A stretch of 64,000 nucleotides of DNA from Aromatoleum tolulyticum (GTDB lineage: Bacteria > Pseudomonadota > Gammaproteobacteria > Burkholderiales > Rhodocyclaceae). Shown here in pieces: positions 11,165-20,728 of this stretch (position 1 is its first letter; each line of letters starts with the position of its first letter). The translations under genes and the position numbers were made by a program. Under the pieces are notes generated by a model. It was given only the letters and a program-made list of their open reading frames with translations. It was not told the origin of the DNA and did not search any database. The stretch covers positions 310,001 to 374,000 of the forward strand of contig NZ_FTMD01000003.1 in the NCBI RefSeq assembly GCF_900156155.1. The letters are read 5' to 3'.

Positions 11165-14100
11165 TCAGGCCGACGCGGGCGCGCCGTCCTCGACCGCGAG
11201 CCGGTCGCGTTCGCGCCGGGCGAGCAGGGTATAAACGGTCGGCACCACGAACAGCGTGAAGAAGGTCCCCAGCAGCAGGCCGCCGACGATCACCCAGCCG
11301 ATCTGCTGGCGGCTCTCGGCCCCGGCGCCGGTCGCGAGCGCGAGCGGGATCGAGCCCAGCACCATCGCGCCGGTCGTCATCAGGATGGGGCGCAGGCGCA
11401 GCACCGACGCCTCGACGACCGCGTCGCGCAGCACCGCCCCCTGGTCGCGCAACTGGTTCGCGAACTCCACGATCAGGATGCCGTGCTTAGTGATCAGGCC
11501 GACCAGGGTCACCAGCCCGATCTGGCTATACACGTTGAGCGTGCCCCCGGCGAAATACAACGCCGCCAGCGCACCGGTCATCGACAGCGGCACCGTCAGC
11601 ATGATGATGAAGGGATCGCGGAAACTCTCGAATTGCGCCGCCAGCACGAGGTAGATGAAGGCCAGCGCGAGCACGAAGGTCAGCGCGAGACTCGCCGAAC
11701 TGGTCCTGAATTCGCGCGACTGGCCGTCGTAATCGACCGCGTAGCCGGCCGGCAGCACGCGCGCGGCGGTCGCGTCGAGCCACGCCAGCGCCTCGCCCAT
11801 CGCGAATCCGGCCGCGAGGTTCGCCGAGATCGTCACCGAGCGCCGCTGGCCGAAGTGATTCAGTTCGCGCGGGCTGACGCGGTCCTGCACCTTGACGACG
11901 TTGGCGAGCGGGACCATCTCGCCGTTCCGGGCGCGCACGTAGATCTCGCGGATGTCGCGCGCGACCGCGCGGCTCGGCGCCGCCACCTGCACGATCACGT
12001 CGTACTGCTCCGCATCCTGCTTGTACCGCGTCACCTGCCGTCCGCCCAGCATCGTCTCCAGCGTGCGCCCGATCACATCGACGGGAATGCCGAGATCGGC
12101 CGCCTTTTCGCGATCGACGTCGACCGCCAGCTCCGGCTTGGTCAGCTTCAGGTCGGTATCCGGCGACACGAAACCCGGCTGCGTACGCATCTCGTCGAGG
12201 ATCAGGTCGGTGTAGCGCGCCAGCTCGTCGTACGACTCCGAGGTCGTGATCACGAAGCTGATCGGCCGCGTGCGCGGACTCTGGCCGAAGGACGCCGGCA
12301 GCACCGGGAAGACCTGCAGGCCGGGAATCGCCGCGAGCTTCGGTCGCATTTCGCCGGCAATGGCGCTCGAATTGCGCTGGCGCTCCTTCCAGTCCGTGAA
12401 ACCGGCGAACGAGATGCCCTGCGACACCGTCGGATTGCCCGAGATCACGAGATAGCGGTCGACCTCGGCGGTTTGCGCGTAGATCGCTTCCAGTTGCGTC
12501 GCGTAGCGCGCCATGAAGTCGATCGTCGCGCCTTCCGGTCCCGAGAAGATCCCCACGACGCGCCCGCGATCCTCGACCGGGGCGAGCTCGGTCTTCAGCG
12601 CCTTCAGCAGCACCAGCGAGCTGCCGGCGACCAGCGCGAAGGCGAGCATCACGAGCCAGCGCCGGTTCAGCGCGATCCCGAGTGCGCGCCGATACCCCGC
12701 CGTCAGCCAGCCGAGGAAATGCTCGATGGCGTTATACACGCGGCCGTGCTTCTTCTCGTGGCGCAGGAGCTTCGAGCACATCATCGGCGACAGCGTCAGC
12801 GCGACGAAGCCCGACACGATCACCGCCCCCGCAAGGGTCAGCGCGAACTCGGTGAACAGCTTGCCCGTGCGCCCGGTCATGAACGCCACCGGCGCATACA
12901 CCGCCGCCAGCGTGATCGTCATCGCCACCACCGCGAAGCCGATCTCGCGCGCGCCGCGGAAGGCCGCCTGCAGCGGCTCCATGCCCTCCTCGACGTGACG
13001 GTAGATGTTCTCCAGCACCACGATCGCGTCATCGACGACGAGGCCGATCGCCAGCACCAGCGCGAGCAGCGTCAGCGTGTTGATCGAGAAGCCGAACACC
13101 AGCATCAGCGCGAACGCCCCCACCAGCGACACCGGGATCGTCACCAGCGGAATTAGCATCGCGCGCCAGTTGCGCAGGAAGAAGAAGCAGATCACCGCGA
13201 CCAGCAGCACCGCCTCCCAGATCGTGCTGAACACCGACGCGATCGAGCGGTCGATGAACACCGTCGTGTCGTTGGCGATGTCCATGCGCATGCCTTCGGG
13301 CAGCTCCGCCTGCAGCACCGGCAGCATCTCCACGAGGCCGCGCTTGAGATCCAGCGGATTCGCCACCGACTGCTTGATCAGCCCGATCGACACTGCCGGC
13401 TTGCCCATGAAGCGCACCAGCGTGCGCTCGTTCTGCGCCGCCACCTCCACGCGGCCGACGTCGCGGATGCGCACGGCGTAGCCGCCGGCCGCCTGCGGCT
13501 GGCGCACGACGATCGACTCGAACTCCAGCGGCGTGGCGAGATCGGTCTGCGCCACCACCGCGAATTCGCGCTCGCGGCTCTCGATGCGCCCCGCCGGCAG
13601 CTCCACGTTCTGCCGCCGGATCGCGTCCTCGACGTCCTGCGGCGTCAGGCGGAAGGCCGCCAGCCGGTCGCGGTCCAGCCAGATGCGCATCGAATAGCGG
13701 CGCTCGCCGAACATGCGCGCGTCCGCCGCGCCGGACAGCGTCTGCAGGCGTGGCTTGACCACGCGGCTGGCGAAATCGGAGAGTTCCAGCGGCGAATGGC
13801 GGTCCGACGAGAACGCGATCCAGATGATCGGATTCGCATCCGCCTCGACCTTCGAGATCACCGGCTCCTCGATGTCGTCCGGCAGGCGCCGGCGCACGCG
13901 CGATACCCGGTCGCGCACGTCCGCGGCGGCGCTGTCCGCATTTCGCTCGACGCGGAAGCGCACCGTGATCTGGCTGCGCTCCTGGCGGCTGATCGACTGC
14001 AGCACGTCGACGCCCTCGATGCCCGCGAGCGAATCCTCCAGCGGCTTGGTCACCTGCGACTCGACGATCTCCGCGCTCGCGCCCGTATAGGTCGTATCCA

Positions 14101-14239
14101 CGGTCACGACCGGCTCGTCGATGTTCGGGTACTCGCGCACCGTCAGGCGCGAATATGACATCAGCCCGGTCAACAGCACCAGCAGCGACAGCACCGACGC
14201 GAACACCGGGCGCTTGATGCAGATTTCCGACAGGACCAT
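11165..14239 (-). CDS. RND-family (HAE-1) efflux pump inner-membrane subunit
   Basis: 1024 residues, the usual size for AcrB/MexB-type pumps. It begins 'MVLSEICIKRPVFASVLS', has two repeats of one plus five membrane helices with large periplasmic loops, and the TM4 proton-relay motif 'GLVVDDAIVVLENIYRHVE'. It would exchange protons for export of drugs or other amphiphiles. The adaptor gene lies 10 bases upstream in the same direction. No outer-membrane channel gene is adjacent, so a TolC-like partner must come from elsewhere. Substrates are not predictable. Confidence 0.92.
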   Translation of the reverse strand: MVLSEICIKRPVFASVLSLLVLLTGLMSYSRLTVREYPNIDEPVVTVDTTYTGASAEIVESQVTKPLEDSLAGIEGVDVLQSISRQERSQITVRFRVERNADSAAADVRDRVSRVRRRLPDDIEEPVISKVEADANPIIWIAFSSDRHSPLELSDFASRVVKPRLQTLSGAADARMFGERRYSMRIWLDRDRLAAFRLTPQDVEDAIRRQNVELPAGRIESREREFAVVAQTDLATPLEFESIVVRQPQAAGGYAVRIRDVGRVEVAAQNERTLVRFMGKPAVSIGLIKQSVANPLDLKRGLVEMLPVLQAELPEGMRMDIANDTTVFIDRSIASVFSTIWEAVLLVAVICFFFLRNWRAMLIPLVTIPVSLVGAFALMLVFGFSINTLTLLALVLAIGLVVDDAIVVLENIYRHVEEGMEPLQAAFRGAREIGFAVVAMTITLAAVYAPVAFMTGRTGKLFTEFALTLAGAVIVSGFVALTLSPMMCSKLLRHEKKHGRVYNAIEHFLGWLTAGYRRALGIALNRRWLVMLAFALVAGSSLVLLKALKTELAPVEDRGRVVGIFSGPEGATIDFMARYATQLEAIYAQTAEVDRYLVISGNPTVSQGISFAGFTDWKERQRNSSAIAGEMRPKLAAIPGLQVFPVLPASFGQSPRTRPISFVITTSESYDELARYTDLILDEMRTQPGFVSPDTDLKLTKPELAVDVDREKAADLGIPVDVIGRTLETMLGGRQVTRYKQDAEQYDVIVQVAAPSRAVARDIREIYVRARNGEMVPLANVVKVQDRVSPRELNHFGQRRSVTISANLAAGFAMGEALAWLDATAARVLPAGYAVDYDGQSREFRTSSASLALTFVLALAFIYLVLAAQFESFRDPFIIMLTVPLSMTGALAALYFAGGTLNVYSQIGLVTLVGLITKHGILIVEFANQLRDQGAVLRDAVVEASVLRLRPILMTTGAMVLGSIPLALATGAGAESRQQIGWVIVGGLLLGTFFTLFVVPTVYTLLARRERDRLAVEDGAPASA

Positions 14240-14249
14240 CGCACTACCC

Positions 14250-15395
14250 TCAGCTTGCCGGCTTCGCCGATCCGGCTGCGGGGGCGACCTGCGCCCCGCC
14301 CGCGCCGACGATCTTCACGGCCGCACCGTCACGCAGCTTCAGTTGCCCGGCCGTCACGACAACGTCGCCCGCCTGCACGCCCTTGACGATCTCCACGCGG
14401 GCGCCGCGCCGCGCCCCGGTCTTCACCTCGACGCGCTGCGCCTTGCCGTCGACCACGCGATACACGAACTGCACGTCGCCCGGCGCAGGCACCAGCACCT
14501 CCTCGGGAACCACCGCGACGTTGGCGCGCTCCTCCAGGATCAGCCGCACGCGCGCGAACATCCCGGGACGCAGGCCCAGCCCCTCGTTCTGCAGCGTCGC
14601 GCGCATCACCACCGCCCGCCCCTGTTCGTCGACGAGCGGATCGATCGCGCTCACCACCGCCGTGAACAGCCGGCCCGCGACCGCATCGGACGCGAGTTCC
14701 AGCTTCTGCCCCGGCCGGATCTGCGCAAGGTAGGTCTCGGGAAGCCGGAAATCCACCTTCAGCGTCGCGATGTCCTCCAGATTGACGAGATCCTCGCCTT
14801 CCTTGACGTAGTCGCCGACGCTCACGTTGCGGATGCCGACGATGCCGGCGAAGGGCGCACGGATGCGCATCTTGTCCAGCCGCGCCTCGGCGAGCGCCAT
14901 GTTCGCGCGCGCCACCTCCAGCCGCGACGCCGCCTCGTCGCGCGCACTCTGGCTCAGGAACTTGCGGTTGAAGAGATCTTCGGTACGGCCGAAATTGGCC
15001 TGCGCCAGCGCGAGGTTCGCCTTCGCCTGCTGCACCTCGGCCCGCTGCACGGCGGCATCGAAGTCGACCAGCACATCACCGCGACGGACGGGGCCGCCCT
15101 CACGGAAGCGGATCGCATCGATGCGCCCCGCAACCTCCGGGCGCAGGACGACGGACTCGTTCGAGCGCAGCGTTCCCACCGCCGTCACATCGTCCGCCAT
15201 CGCCTCGGCCAGCACCGTCACCGTTTCGACCTCGGCAGGCCCCTGCGCCGCCGGCGCATTGGCGCCCGCCGCCGGCTTCGCGCCGGCCACCGGCTGCACC
15301 GTGCCGACACTGCGGTTCGCGTAGTACGCATAGCCCGCAAGGGCGGCGAGTCCGGCAAGGCTGACGGCGGCAATCAGGCGGCGACGGGCGGGCAT
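14250..15395 (-). CDS. RND efflux periplasmic adaptor (membrane fusion protein)
   Basis: 381 residues. An N-terminal membrane anchor (about 6-25) is followed by biotinyl-lipoyl halves ('VLRPEVAGRIDAIRFREGGPV' and 'IRAPFAGIVGIRNVSVGDYV') flanking an alpha-helical hairpin, then beta-barrel and membrane-proximal domains. It bridges the inner-membrane RND pump to an outer-membrane channel. The start is the ATG at 15395 ('MPARRRL'); an open frame continues upstream to 15503 but crosses the purM terminator, so the longer form is rejected. It lacks a lipobox. Confidence 0.9.
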   Translation of the reverse strand: MPARRRLIAAVSLAGLAALAGYAYYANRSVGTVQPVAGAKPAAGANAPAAQGPAEVETVTVLAEAMADDVTAVGTLRSNESVVLRPEVAGRIDAIRFREGGPVRRGDVLVDFDAAVQRAEVQQAKANLALAQANFGRTEDLFNRKFLSQSARDEAASRLEVARANMALAEARLDKMRIRAPFAGIVGIRNVSVGDYVKEGEDLVNLEDIATLKVDFRLPETYLAQIRPGQKLELASDAVAGRLFTAVVSAIDPLVDEQGRAVVMRATLQNEGLGLRPGMFARVRLILEERANVAVVPEEVLVPAPGDVQFVYRVVDGKAQRVEVKTGARRGARVEIVKGVQAGDVVVTAGQLKLRDGAAVKIVGAGGAQVAPAAGSAKPAS

Positions 15396-15429
15396 CTTCG
15401 GCGAGCACTCAAACTGGAACGGGATCCGG

Positions 15430-15462
15430 AAAAAAAACGAGCGCACCCTCTTCGGTGCGCTC
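15430..15462 (-). terminator. Rho-independent terminator of purM
   Basis: On the minus strand a 9-bp perfect stem (GAGCGCACC / GGTGCGCTC on the plus strand, 15439-15447 and 15454-15462) with a 6-base loop is followed by eight U residues (A-run 15430-15437 on the plus strand). It lies between purM and the adaptor gene, so the pump genes are a separate transcription unit from purM. Confidence 0.9.
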
Positions 15463-15542
15463 CCTGCATCCTGCTGACAACCCGCCCGGCAACAAAGTTG
15501 CACGGACGGCCGGGCCCCGCATCGCGCGCGGCCCCGGAAAAC

Positions 15543-16589
15543 TCAGGCGACCGTCGTCTGCGCCACGCCTTCGGCGCGCGCCTCGATACGACCGAGGCGA
15601 TACACCGTTTCGCCCGCCGCCTCGAGATTCGCGACCGCCGCATCGGCCTGCTCGGCCGACACGATCACGACCATGCCGACGCCGCAGTTGAACACGCGGT
15701 ACATCTCCTGATCGGCGACGTTGCCTTCCTGCTTCAGCCACTGGAACAGCGGCGGCAGCGTCCACGACGACGCATCGAGGCGCGCGGTCAGGTTGTCGGC
15801 GAGGATGCGCGGCACGTTCTCCAGCAGGCCGCCGCCGGTGATGTGCGCCATGCCCTTCACCACGCCCGGGATCGCGCGCATCAGGCCCAGCATCGACTTC
15901 ACGTACAGGCGGGTCGGCTCCAGCACCACGTCGCGGAAGGGGCGACCGTGGAAATCGGCATCCAGATCCGGCTGCGCACGCTCGATGATCTTGCGGATCA
16001 GCGAATAGCCGTTCGAGTGCGCGCCGCTCGACGCCAGCCCCAGCACCACGTCACCCGGCACGATGCGCGAGCCGTCGATGATCTCGGACTTCTCCACCGC
16101 ACCGACCGCGAAGCCCGCGAGATCGTACTCGCCGTCCGGGTACATGCCCGGCATCTCGGCGGTCTCGCCGCCGATCAGCGCGCAGCCCGACAGCTCGCAA
16201 CCGCGAGCGATGCCGCCGACGACCGCCGCCGCGGTATCCACGTCCAGCTTGCCGCAGGCGAAGTAGTCGAGGAAGAACAGCGGCTCGGCGCCCTGCACGA
16301 GGATATCGTTCACGCTCATCGCTACGAGATCCTGACCGACCGTGTCATGCTTGTTCAGCTGGAACGCGAGCTTCAGCTTCGTGCCGACGCCGTCGGTGCC
16401 GGACACCAGCACCGGCTCGCGGTACTTCTTCGACAGCTCGAACAGCGCGCCGAAACCGCCGATGCCGCCCAACACCTCGGGGCGCATGGTACGTTTCGCG
16501 AGTGGCTTGATGCGGTCGACGAGGGCGTCGCCGGCGTCGATGTCGACACCGGCATCACGGTAGGAAAGCGAAGGTTTCGGGGAGCTCAA
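15543..16589 (-). CDS. purM: Phosphoribosylformylglycinamidine cyclo-ligase
   Basis: 348 residues, matching AIR synthetase. Signatures include '[17 protein letters not shown]', '[15 protein letters not shown]', '[12 protein letters not shown]' and '[14 protein letters not shown]'. It catalyses the ATP-dependent closure of FGAM to AIR, the fifth step of purine synthesis, in the cytosol. It is transcribed away from the perM-like/hda operon, a common arrangement in Betaproteobacteria, and ends at a clear intrinsic terminator. Confidence 0.96.
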   Translation of the reverse strand: MSSPKPSLSYRDAGVDIDAGDALVDRIKPLAKRTMRPEVLGGIGGFGALFELSKKYREPVLVSGTDGVGTKLKLAFQLNKHDTVGQDLVAMSVNDILVQGAEPLFFLDYFACGKLDVDTAAAVVGGIARGCELSGCALIGGETAEMPGMYPDGEYDLAGFAVGAVEKSEIIDGSRIVPGDVVLGLASSGAHSNGYSLIRKIIERAQPDLDADFHGRPFRDVVLEPTRLYVKSMLGLMRAIPGVVKGMAHITGGGLLENVPRILADNLTARLDASSWTLPPLFQWLKQEGNVADQEMYRVFNCGVGMVVIVSAEQADAAVANLEAAGETVYRLGRIEARAEGVAQTTVA

Positions 16590-16728
16590 GATCGTTCCTC
16601 AGGCTTGCGGAATGCGCGTTCTGGCCGCTCGAGCGGACGGCCCAACTTGAGACCGCAACGCCAAGTGGCTACATTTACAGGTTTCGCGACCGCCCGGCGG
16701 CCGCGCCAAGTGCTCGATTTTACTCGAA

Positions 16729-17820
16729 ATGAACCCATCCCGCGCCGACCGTCTGCAAACCGCCGCCTGGGCCGGCGTCGCCCTGGCGCTGGCCGCCCTG
16801 TTCTACGCCCTGTCGCCCATCCTCGCGCCCTTCGCGATCGCGGCGGTCTTCGCCTACATCTGCGATCCCGCGGTGAACTGGATGGTCGCACGCCGTATCC
16901 CGCGCACGGCTGCAGTTCTGCTGGTGATCGCCGGCATGGGCGCGACGCTGCTTCTCCTGCTGCTGATCCTCGCCCCGATGATCTGGCGCGAGGCGATCGC
17001 ACTCGTCCGCCGCCTGCCCGACCTCATCGAACTCCTCAACGCCCACGTCGCCCCCCTGCTGCGCGCGCGCTTCGACATCGACTTCCAGCTCGACGCCGCC
17101 GTCGTGCGCACCTGGATCGCCGAACACTGGGACAGCGCCCAGGACCTCGTCCCGGTGATCCTCGGCCAGCTGCGTCAGGGCGGCCTCGCCCTGCTCGGCG
17201 CCGCCGCCAGCGTCTTCCTCGTGCCGGTCGTGATGTTCTACCTGCTGCAGGAATGGCCACACATCCTCGACGGCCTGCAGACCGTCATCCCGCGCCCGAT
17301 GCTCGAACGCACGATGCGCATCATCAACGACATCGACCGCGTGCTCTCCGAATTCCTGCGCGGCCAGCTCTCGGTGATGCTGCTGCTGGCCGTCTATTAC
17401 AGCGTCGGCCTGTGGATCGCCGGCCTCAAGTTCGCGCTGCCCGTCGGCGTCATCACGGGCCTGCTCGTCTTCATCCCCTACATCGGCTTCGGCGGCGGCC
17501 TGCTGCTCGCCATCCTCTCCGCGCTGCTGCAGGCCGAAGGCTGGCCGCCGCTGATCGGCGTCGCCATCGTCTTCGGCCTCGGCCAGCTCATCGAAAGCTT
17601 CGTGCTCACCCCCTACCTCGTCGGCGAACGCATCGGCCTGCACCCGCTCGCGGTGATCTTCGCGCTGATGGCCTTCGGCCAGCTCTTCGGCTTCGTCGGC
17701 ATCCTCGTCGCCCTGCCCGCGAGTGCCGCGATCCTCGTCGGCCTGCGCGAAGTGCGCACGGCCTGGCTCGCAAGCCGCATCTATCTCGGCGACACCCCTG
17801 CCGACGCCCCCCCGCAATGA
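16729..17820 (+). CDS. AI-2E family transporter (PerM-like permease)
   Basis: 363 residues with about seven to eight membrane segments and the family region 'GVITGLLVFIPYIGFGGGLLLAIL', followed by 'ESFVLTPYLVGERIGLHPLAVIFALMAFG'. Members include the E. coli autoinducer-2 exporter TqsA and PerM; some are Na+/H+ antiporters, so the substrate is open. It precedes hda with an ATGA overlap, a linkage conserved in several proteobacteria, suggesting shared expression rather than shared function. Confidence 0.85.
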   Translation: MNPSRADRLQTAAWAGVALALAALFYALSPILAPFAIAAVFAYICDPAVNWMVARRIPRTAAVLLVIAGMGATLLLLLLILAPMIWREAIALVRRLPDLIELLNAHVAPLLRARFDIDFQLDAAVVRTWIAEHWDSAQDLVPVILGQLRQGGLALLGAAASVFLVPVVMFYLLQEWPHILDGLQTVIPRPMLERTMRIINDIDRVLSEFLRGQLSVMLLLAVYYSVGLWIAGLKFALPVGVITGLLVFIPYIGFGGGLLLAILSALLQAEGWPPLIGVAIVFGLGQLIESFVLTPYLVGERIGLHPLAVIFALMAFGQLFGFVGILVALPASAAILVGLREVRTAWLASRIYLGDTPADAPPQ

Positions 17821-18509
17821 AACAGCTCGTCCTCGACATCCGCCCCGACGCGCCGCCCACCCTCGACAACTTCGTCGTCGGCGGCAACGAAGAACTCGTC
17901 GCCACGCTCGGCGCCATCGCCGCTCCCTCAGGCGCCCACTCAGGTGCCCCCCTACCCGGCCACCTCTACCTGTGGGGCCCTGCCGGCAGCGGCCGCAGCC
18001 ACCTGCTGCGCGGCACGCTCGCCGCCGCGGGCGGGCGCCCGACGGCCTGCATCGCCGCCGCCGAGGTCGGCCGCGAGCTGCCGCAGACGCCGGGCCTTCT
18101 CCTCGCCATCGACGACGTCGACCGCCTCGGCGACGACGCCCAGATCGCCCTCTTCAACGCCTTCAACCGCTCGCGCAGCCTCGGCCAGACGCTGCTGCTC
18201 GCGGGCAAGGAAGCGCCGCGCCAGCTCGCCCTGCGCGAGGACCTGCGCACCCGCATCGGCCAATGCCTGATCTACGAGGTGCGTCCGCTCGACGACGAAT
18301 CGCGCGCGGCCATCCTCGCGACCCTGGCCGCACGCCGCGGCCTGCGTCTGGCCGACGACGTCATCGACTTCCTGATGCGTCACGGCCGCCGCGACCTGCC
18401 CAGCCTGCTCGCGGTGCTCGACGCCCTCGACAACGCCTCCCTCGAACGCAAGCGCGCCGTCACCCTGCCGCTGCTGCGCGAAATGATGCAGGCCGGCCTC
18501 GACATCTGA
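17817..18509 (+). CDS. hda: DnaA regulatory inactivator Hda
   Basis: 230 residues, a short AAA+ protein similar to DnaA domain III. The N-terminal 'MKQLVLDI' supplies a beta-clamp binding motif (QLVLDI, residues 3-8). The nucleotide loop is 'GPAGSGRSH' at 54-62 and the Walker B-like segment is 'LLLAIDDVDRL'. Hda with the clamp promotes DnaA-ATP hydrolysis after initiation, limiting re-replication. DnaA itself is excluded because domains I and IV are missing. The ATG overlaps the stop of the upstream permease gene. Confidence 0.9.
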   Translation: MKQLVLDIRPDAPPTLDNFVVGGNEELVATLGAIAAPSGAHSGAPLPGHLYLWGPAGSGRSHLLRGTLAAAGGRPTACIAAAEVGRELPQTPGLLLAIDDVDRLGDDAQIALFNAFNRSRSLGQTLLLAGKEAPRQLALREDLRTRIGQCLIYEVRPLDDESRAAILATLAARRGLRLADDVIDFLMRHGRRDLPSLLAVLDALDNASLERKRAVTLPLLREMMQAGLDI

Positions 18510-18543
18510 GCCGGCCGCACGCCCCAAACCCAAGGAAACACAC

Positions 18544-19206
18544 GTGGATCTCGTCCTTTTCGACCTCGACAACACCCTGCTCAACGGCGACTCCGACTTC
18601 GCCTGGGCGCAATTCCTCATCACCAAGGGCGTCCTCGACCGCGAAGTGCAGGAAGCGAAGAACATCCGGTTCTACGAGCAGTACAAGGCCGGCACGCTCG
18701 ACATCTTCGAGTTCCTCGACTTCCAGCTCGCCCCGCTCGCCCGCCATTCGCGCGACCAGCTCGACGCCTGGCACCGCGAGTTCATGGCCGGCTCGATTGC
18801 CCCGATGATCACCGACAAGGCGCGCGCGCTGGTGCGCGAGCATCTCGACAGCGGCGCGCTCGTTGCCGTCGTCACCGCCACCAACAGCTTCGTCACCGGC
18901 CCCATCGTGCGCGAATTAGGCATCCCGCACCTCGTCGCCACCATCCCCGCGCAGGAGAACGGCGCCTTCACCGGCAAGCCGCGCGGCATGCCCGCCTTCA
19001 AGGCCGGCAAGATCGAACGCGTCGACGCCTGGCTCGAATCGCTCGGCCTCTACACCGGCAGCTTCGCCCGCTCGTGGTTCTACAGCGACTCGCACAACGA
19101 CCTGCCGCTGATGTCGCGCGTCACCGACCCCATTGCCGTCGACCCGGACGACACCCTGCGCGCCCACGCGCAGACTGCCGGCTGGCCGGTCATTTCGCTG
19201 CGCTGA
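18544..19206 (+). CDS. HAD-IB family phosphatase (SerB-like)
   Basis: 220 residues. HAD motif I is 'FDLDNTLL' (nucleophile D7, acid/base D9), motif II lies in 'VVTATNSF', and motif IV is 'YSDSHNDLPLM' near 181. The subfamily includes phosphoserine phosphatase-like and CDP-alcohol-related phosphatases; the real substrate is unknown. The start is GTG at 18544 with AAGGAA 6 bases upstream. It lies 34 bases after hda. Confidence 0.85.
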   Translation: MDLVLFDLDNTLLNGDSDFAWAQFLITKGVLDREVQEAKNIRFYEQYKAGTLDIFEFLDFQLAPLARHSRDQLDAWHREFMAGSIAPMITDKARALVREHLDSGALVAVVTATNSFVTGPIVRELGIPHLVATIPAQENGAFTGKPRGMPAFKAGKIERVDAWLESLGLYTGSFARSWFYSDSHNDLPLMSRVTDPIAVDPDDTLRAHAQTAGWPVISLR

Positions 19207-19218
19207 CCCCGTCGCCTC

Positions 19219-19274
19219 GTGGGAGCGGCTTCAGCCGCGAATCGGCGCCCATTCGCGGCTGAAGCCGCTCCCAC
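19219..19274. repeat. REP-like perfect palindrome (24-bp arms)
   Basis: Arms 19219-19242 and 19251-19274 are perfect reverse complements separated by 8 bases. The arm begins GTGGGAGCGGCTTCAGCC, which resembles dispersed extragenic palindromes known from Pseudomonas, Xanthomonas and relatives. It sits between the HAD phosphatase and pcnB and could also end transcription or stabilise mRNA. Confidence 0.85.
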
Positions 19275-19363
19275 AGCACGATCCAACCCACAATGCAGTC
19301 CCTCCCGCAGCGCCGCATCGGTTATGATTCACAGCTTATGTTGACTGCAAGCCCCTCTCTCCA

Positions 19364-20728
19364 ATGATCCGCAAGCTGCTGCGCAAGGTCTTCCGCCGCG
19401 CCGCCTCGCCCATCAACACCGAACCTGCGCTGGTCCCCGTCACCCAGCACGGCATCCGTCGCGAACAGATCTCGCCCGCCGCCCGCAAGGTGTGCACCGT
19501 GCTGCAGGAAAGCGGCCACAAGGCCTTCGTTGTCGGCGGCGCCGTGCGCGACCTGCTGGTCGGCCATCCTCCCAAGGACTACGACGTCGCCACGAGCGCG
19601 ACGCCCGAGGACGTGCGCGCGCTGTTCCGCCGCTCGCGCATCATCGGCCGGCGCTTCAAGATCGTGCATGTCATGAGCGGCCCGGAAACGATCGAAGTGT
19701 CGACCTTCCGCGCCAGCCAGAGCGCCGAGGACACCGAGACCGACGAACACGGCCGCGTGCTGCGCGACAACGTGTACGGTTCGCAGGCCGAAGACGCCAC
19801 GCGCCGCGACTTCACCGTCAACGCGCTGTACTACGACCCGACCACCGAACATATCCTCGACTACCACCACGGCGTCGCGGACCTCAAGCAGAAGACGCTG
19901 CGCATCATCGGCGATCCGCGCGCGCGCTACCGCGAGGATCCCGTGCGCATGCTGCGCGGCGTGCGCCTCGGCGCCAAGCTCGGCCTCGCACTCGACCCGG
20001 CCGCGCGCAATCCCATCCGCGAGATGGCGGAACTCCTCGAAAACGTGCCTGCGGCGCGCCTCTTCGACGAGATGCTCAAGCTGCTGTTCTCCGGCTACGC
20101 GGTGCGCTGCCTCAAGCAGTTGCGCGAGGAAGGCCTGCACCACGGCCTGCTGCCGCTCCTCGACGTGATCCTCGAGCAACCGATGGGCGAGCGCTTCGTC
20201 TGGCTGTCGTTGGAAAACACCGACGAGCGCGTACGCGCCGACAAGCCCGTATCCCCCGGCTTCCTCTTCGCGACCCTGCTGTGGCACGAAGTGCTCGCCA
20301 ACTGGGAAACACGCAGGAAGGACGGCGAGCACACCCAGCCCGCGCTGTTCGCCGCGATGGACGAAGTGCTCGACAGGCAGGCCGGCAAGCTCGCGATCAC
20401 CAAGCGCATCGTCGGGGACATCAAGGAAATCTGGGCCCTGCAGCCGCGCTTCGAGAAGTGCACCGGCAAGGCGCCGTACCGCCTCATCGAACAGCCGCGC
20501 TACCGCGCCGCGTGGGACTTCCTGCGCCTGCGTGCCCAGTCCGGCGAAATCGACGCCGCACTGCCCGACTGGTGGGATCGCTTTGCCCACGCGGGCCACG
20601 ACGCGCGCGAAGCGCTCCTCGCCGAGACGCCGACCGCCGGCGAATCCGCCGAGCGCAAGCGCCGCCGTCGCCGCCGCAAGCCGTCCGCGGCCACTACCGA
20701 GGCCACGGCAAGCAGCAACGCGTCATGA
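19364..20728 (+). CDS. pcnB: Poly(A) polymerase I
   Basis: 454 residues. The class II nucleotidyltransferase head is visible as GGAVRD (58-63) and D72-Y-D74, followed by 'RRDFTVNALYYD' and 'EDPVRMLRGVRLGAKL'. The very basic C-terminus (KRRRRRRK near 435) is typical of PcnB and separates it from tRNA CCA-adding enzymes. It adds 3' poly(A) tails that speed RNA decay. A TATGAT at 19323-19328 may be the -10 box. folK follows with an ATGA overlap, as in many proteobacteria. Confidence 0.92.
   Translation: MIRKLLRKVFRRAASPINTEPALVPVTQHGIRREQISPAARKVCTVLQESGHKAFVVGGAVRDLLVGHPPKDYDVATSATPEDVRALFRRSRIIGRRFKIVHVMSGPETIEVSTFRASQSAEDTETDEHGRVLRDNVYGSQAEDATRRDFTVNALYYDPTTEHILDYHHGVADLKQKTLRIIGDPRARYREDPVRMLRGVRLGAKLGLALDPAARNPIREMAELLENVPAARLFDEMLKLLFSGYAVRCLKQLREEGLHHGLLPLLDVILEQPMGERFVWLSLENTDERVRADKPVSPGFLFATLLWHEVLANWETRRKDGEHTQPALFAAMDEVLDRQAGKLAITKRIVGDIKEIWALQPRFEKCTGKAPYRLIEQPRYRAAWDFLRLRAQSGEIDAALPDWWDRFAHAGHDAREALLAETPTAGESAERKRRRRRRKPSAATTEATASSNAS

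Noticed and set aside
10892-13156. 754-codon plus-strand frame opposite the RND pump
   Set aside because: His/Arg/Gln-rich shadow of a well-supported RND gene.
14250-15503. Longer adaptor protein starting at 15503
   Set aside because: It would run through the purM terminator hairpin and adds a Cys/Phe-rich, non-conserved stretch.
14121-18509. 1462-codon open frame on the plus strand
   Set aside because: It only contains hda at its 3' end; the rest is antisense to the adaptor and purM genes.
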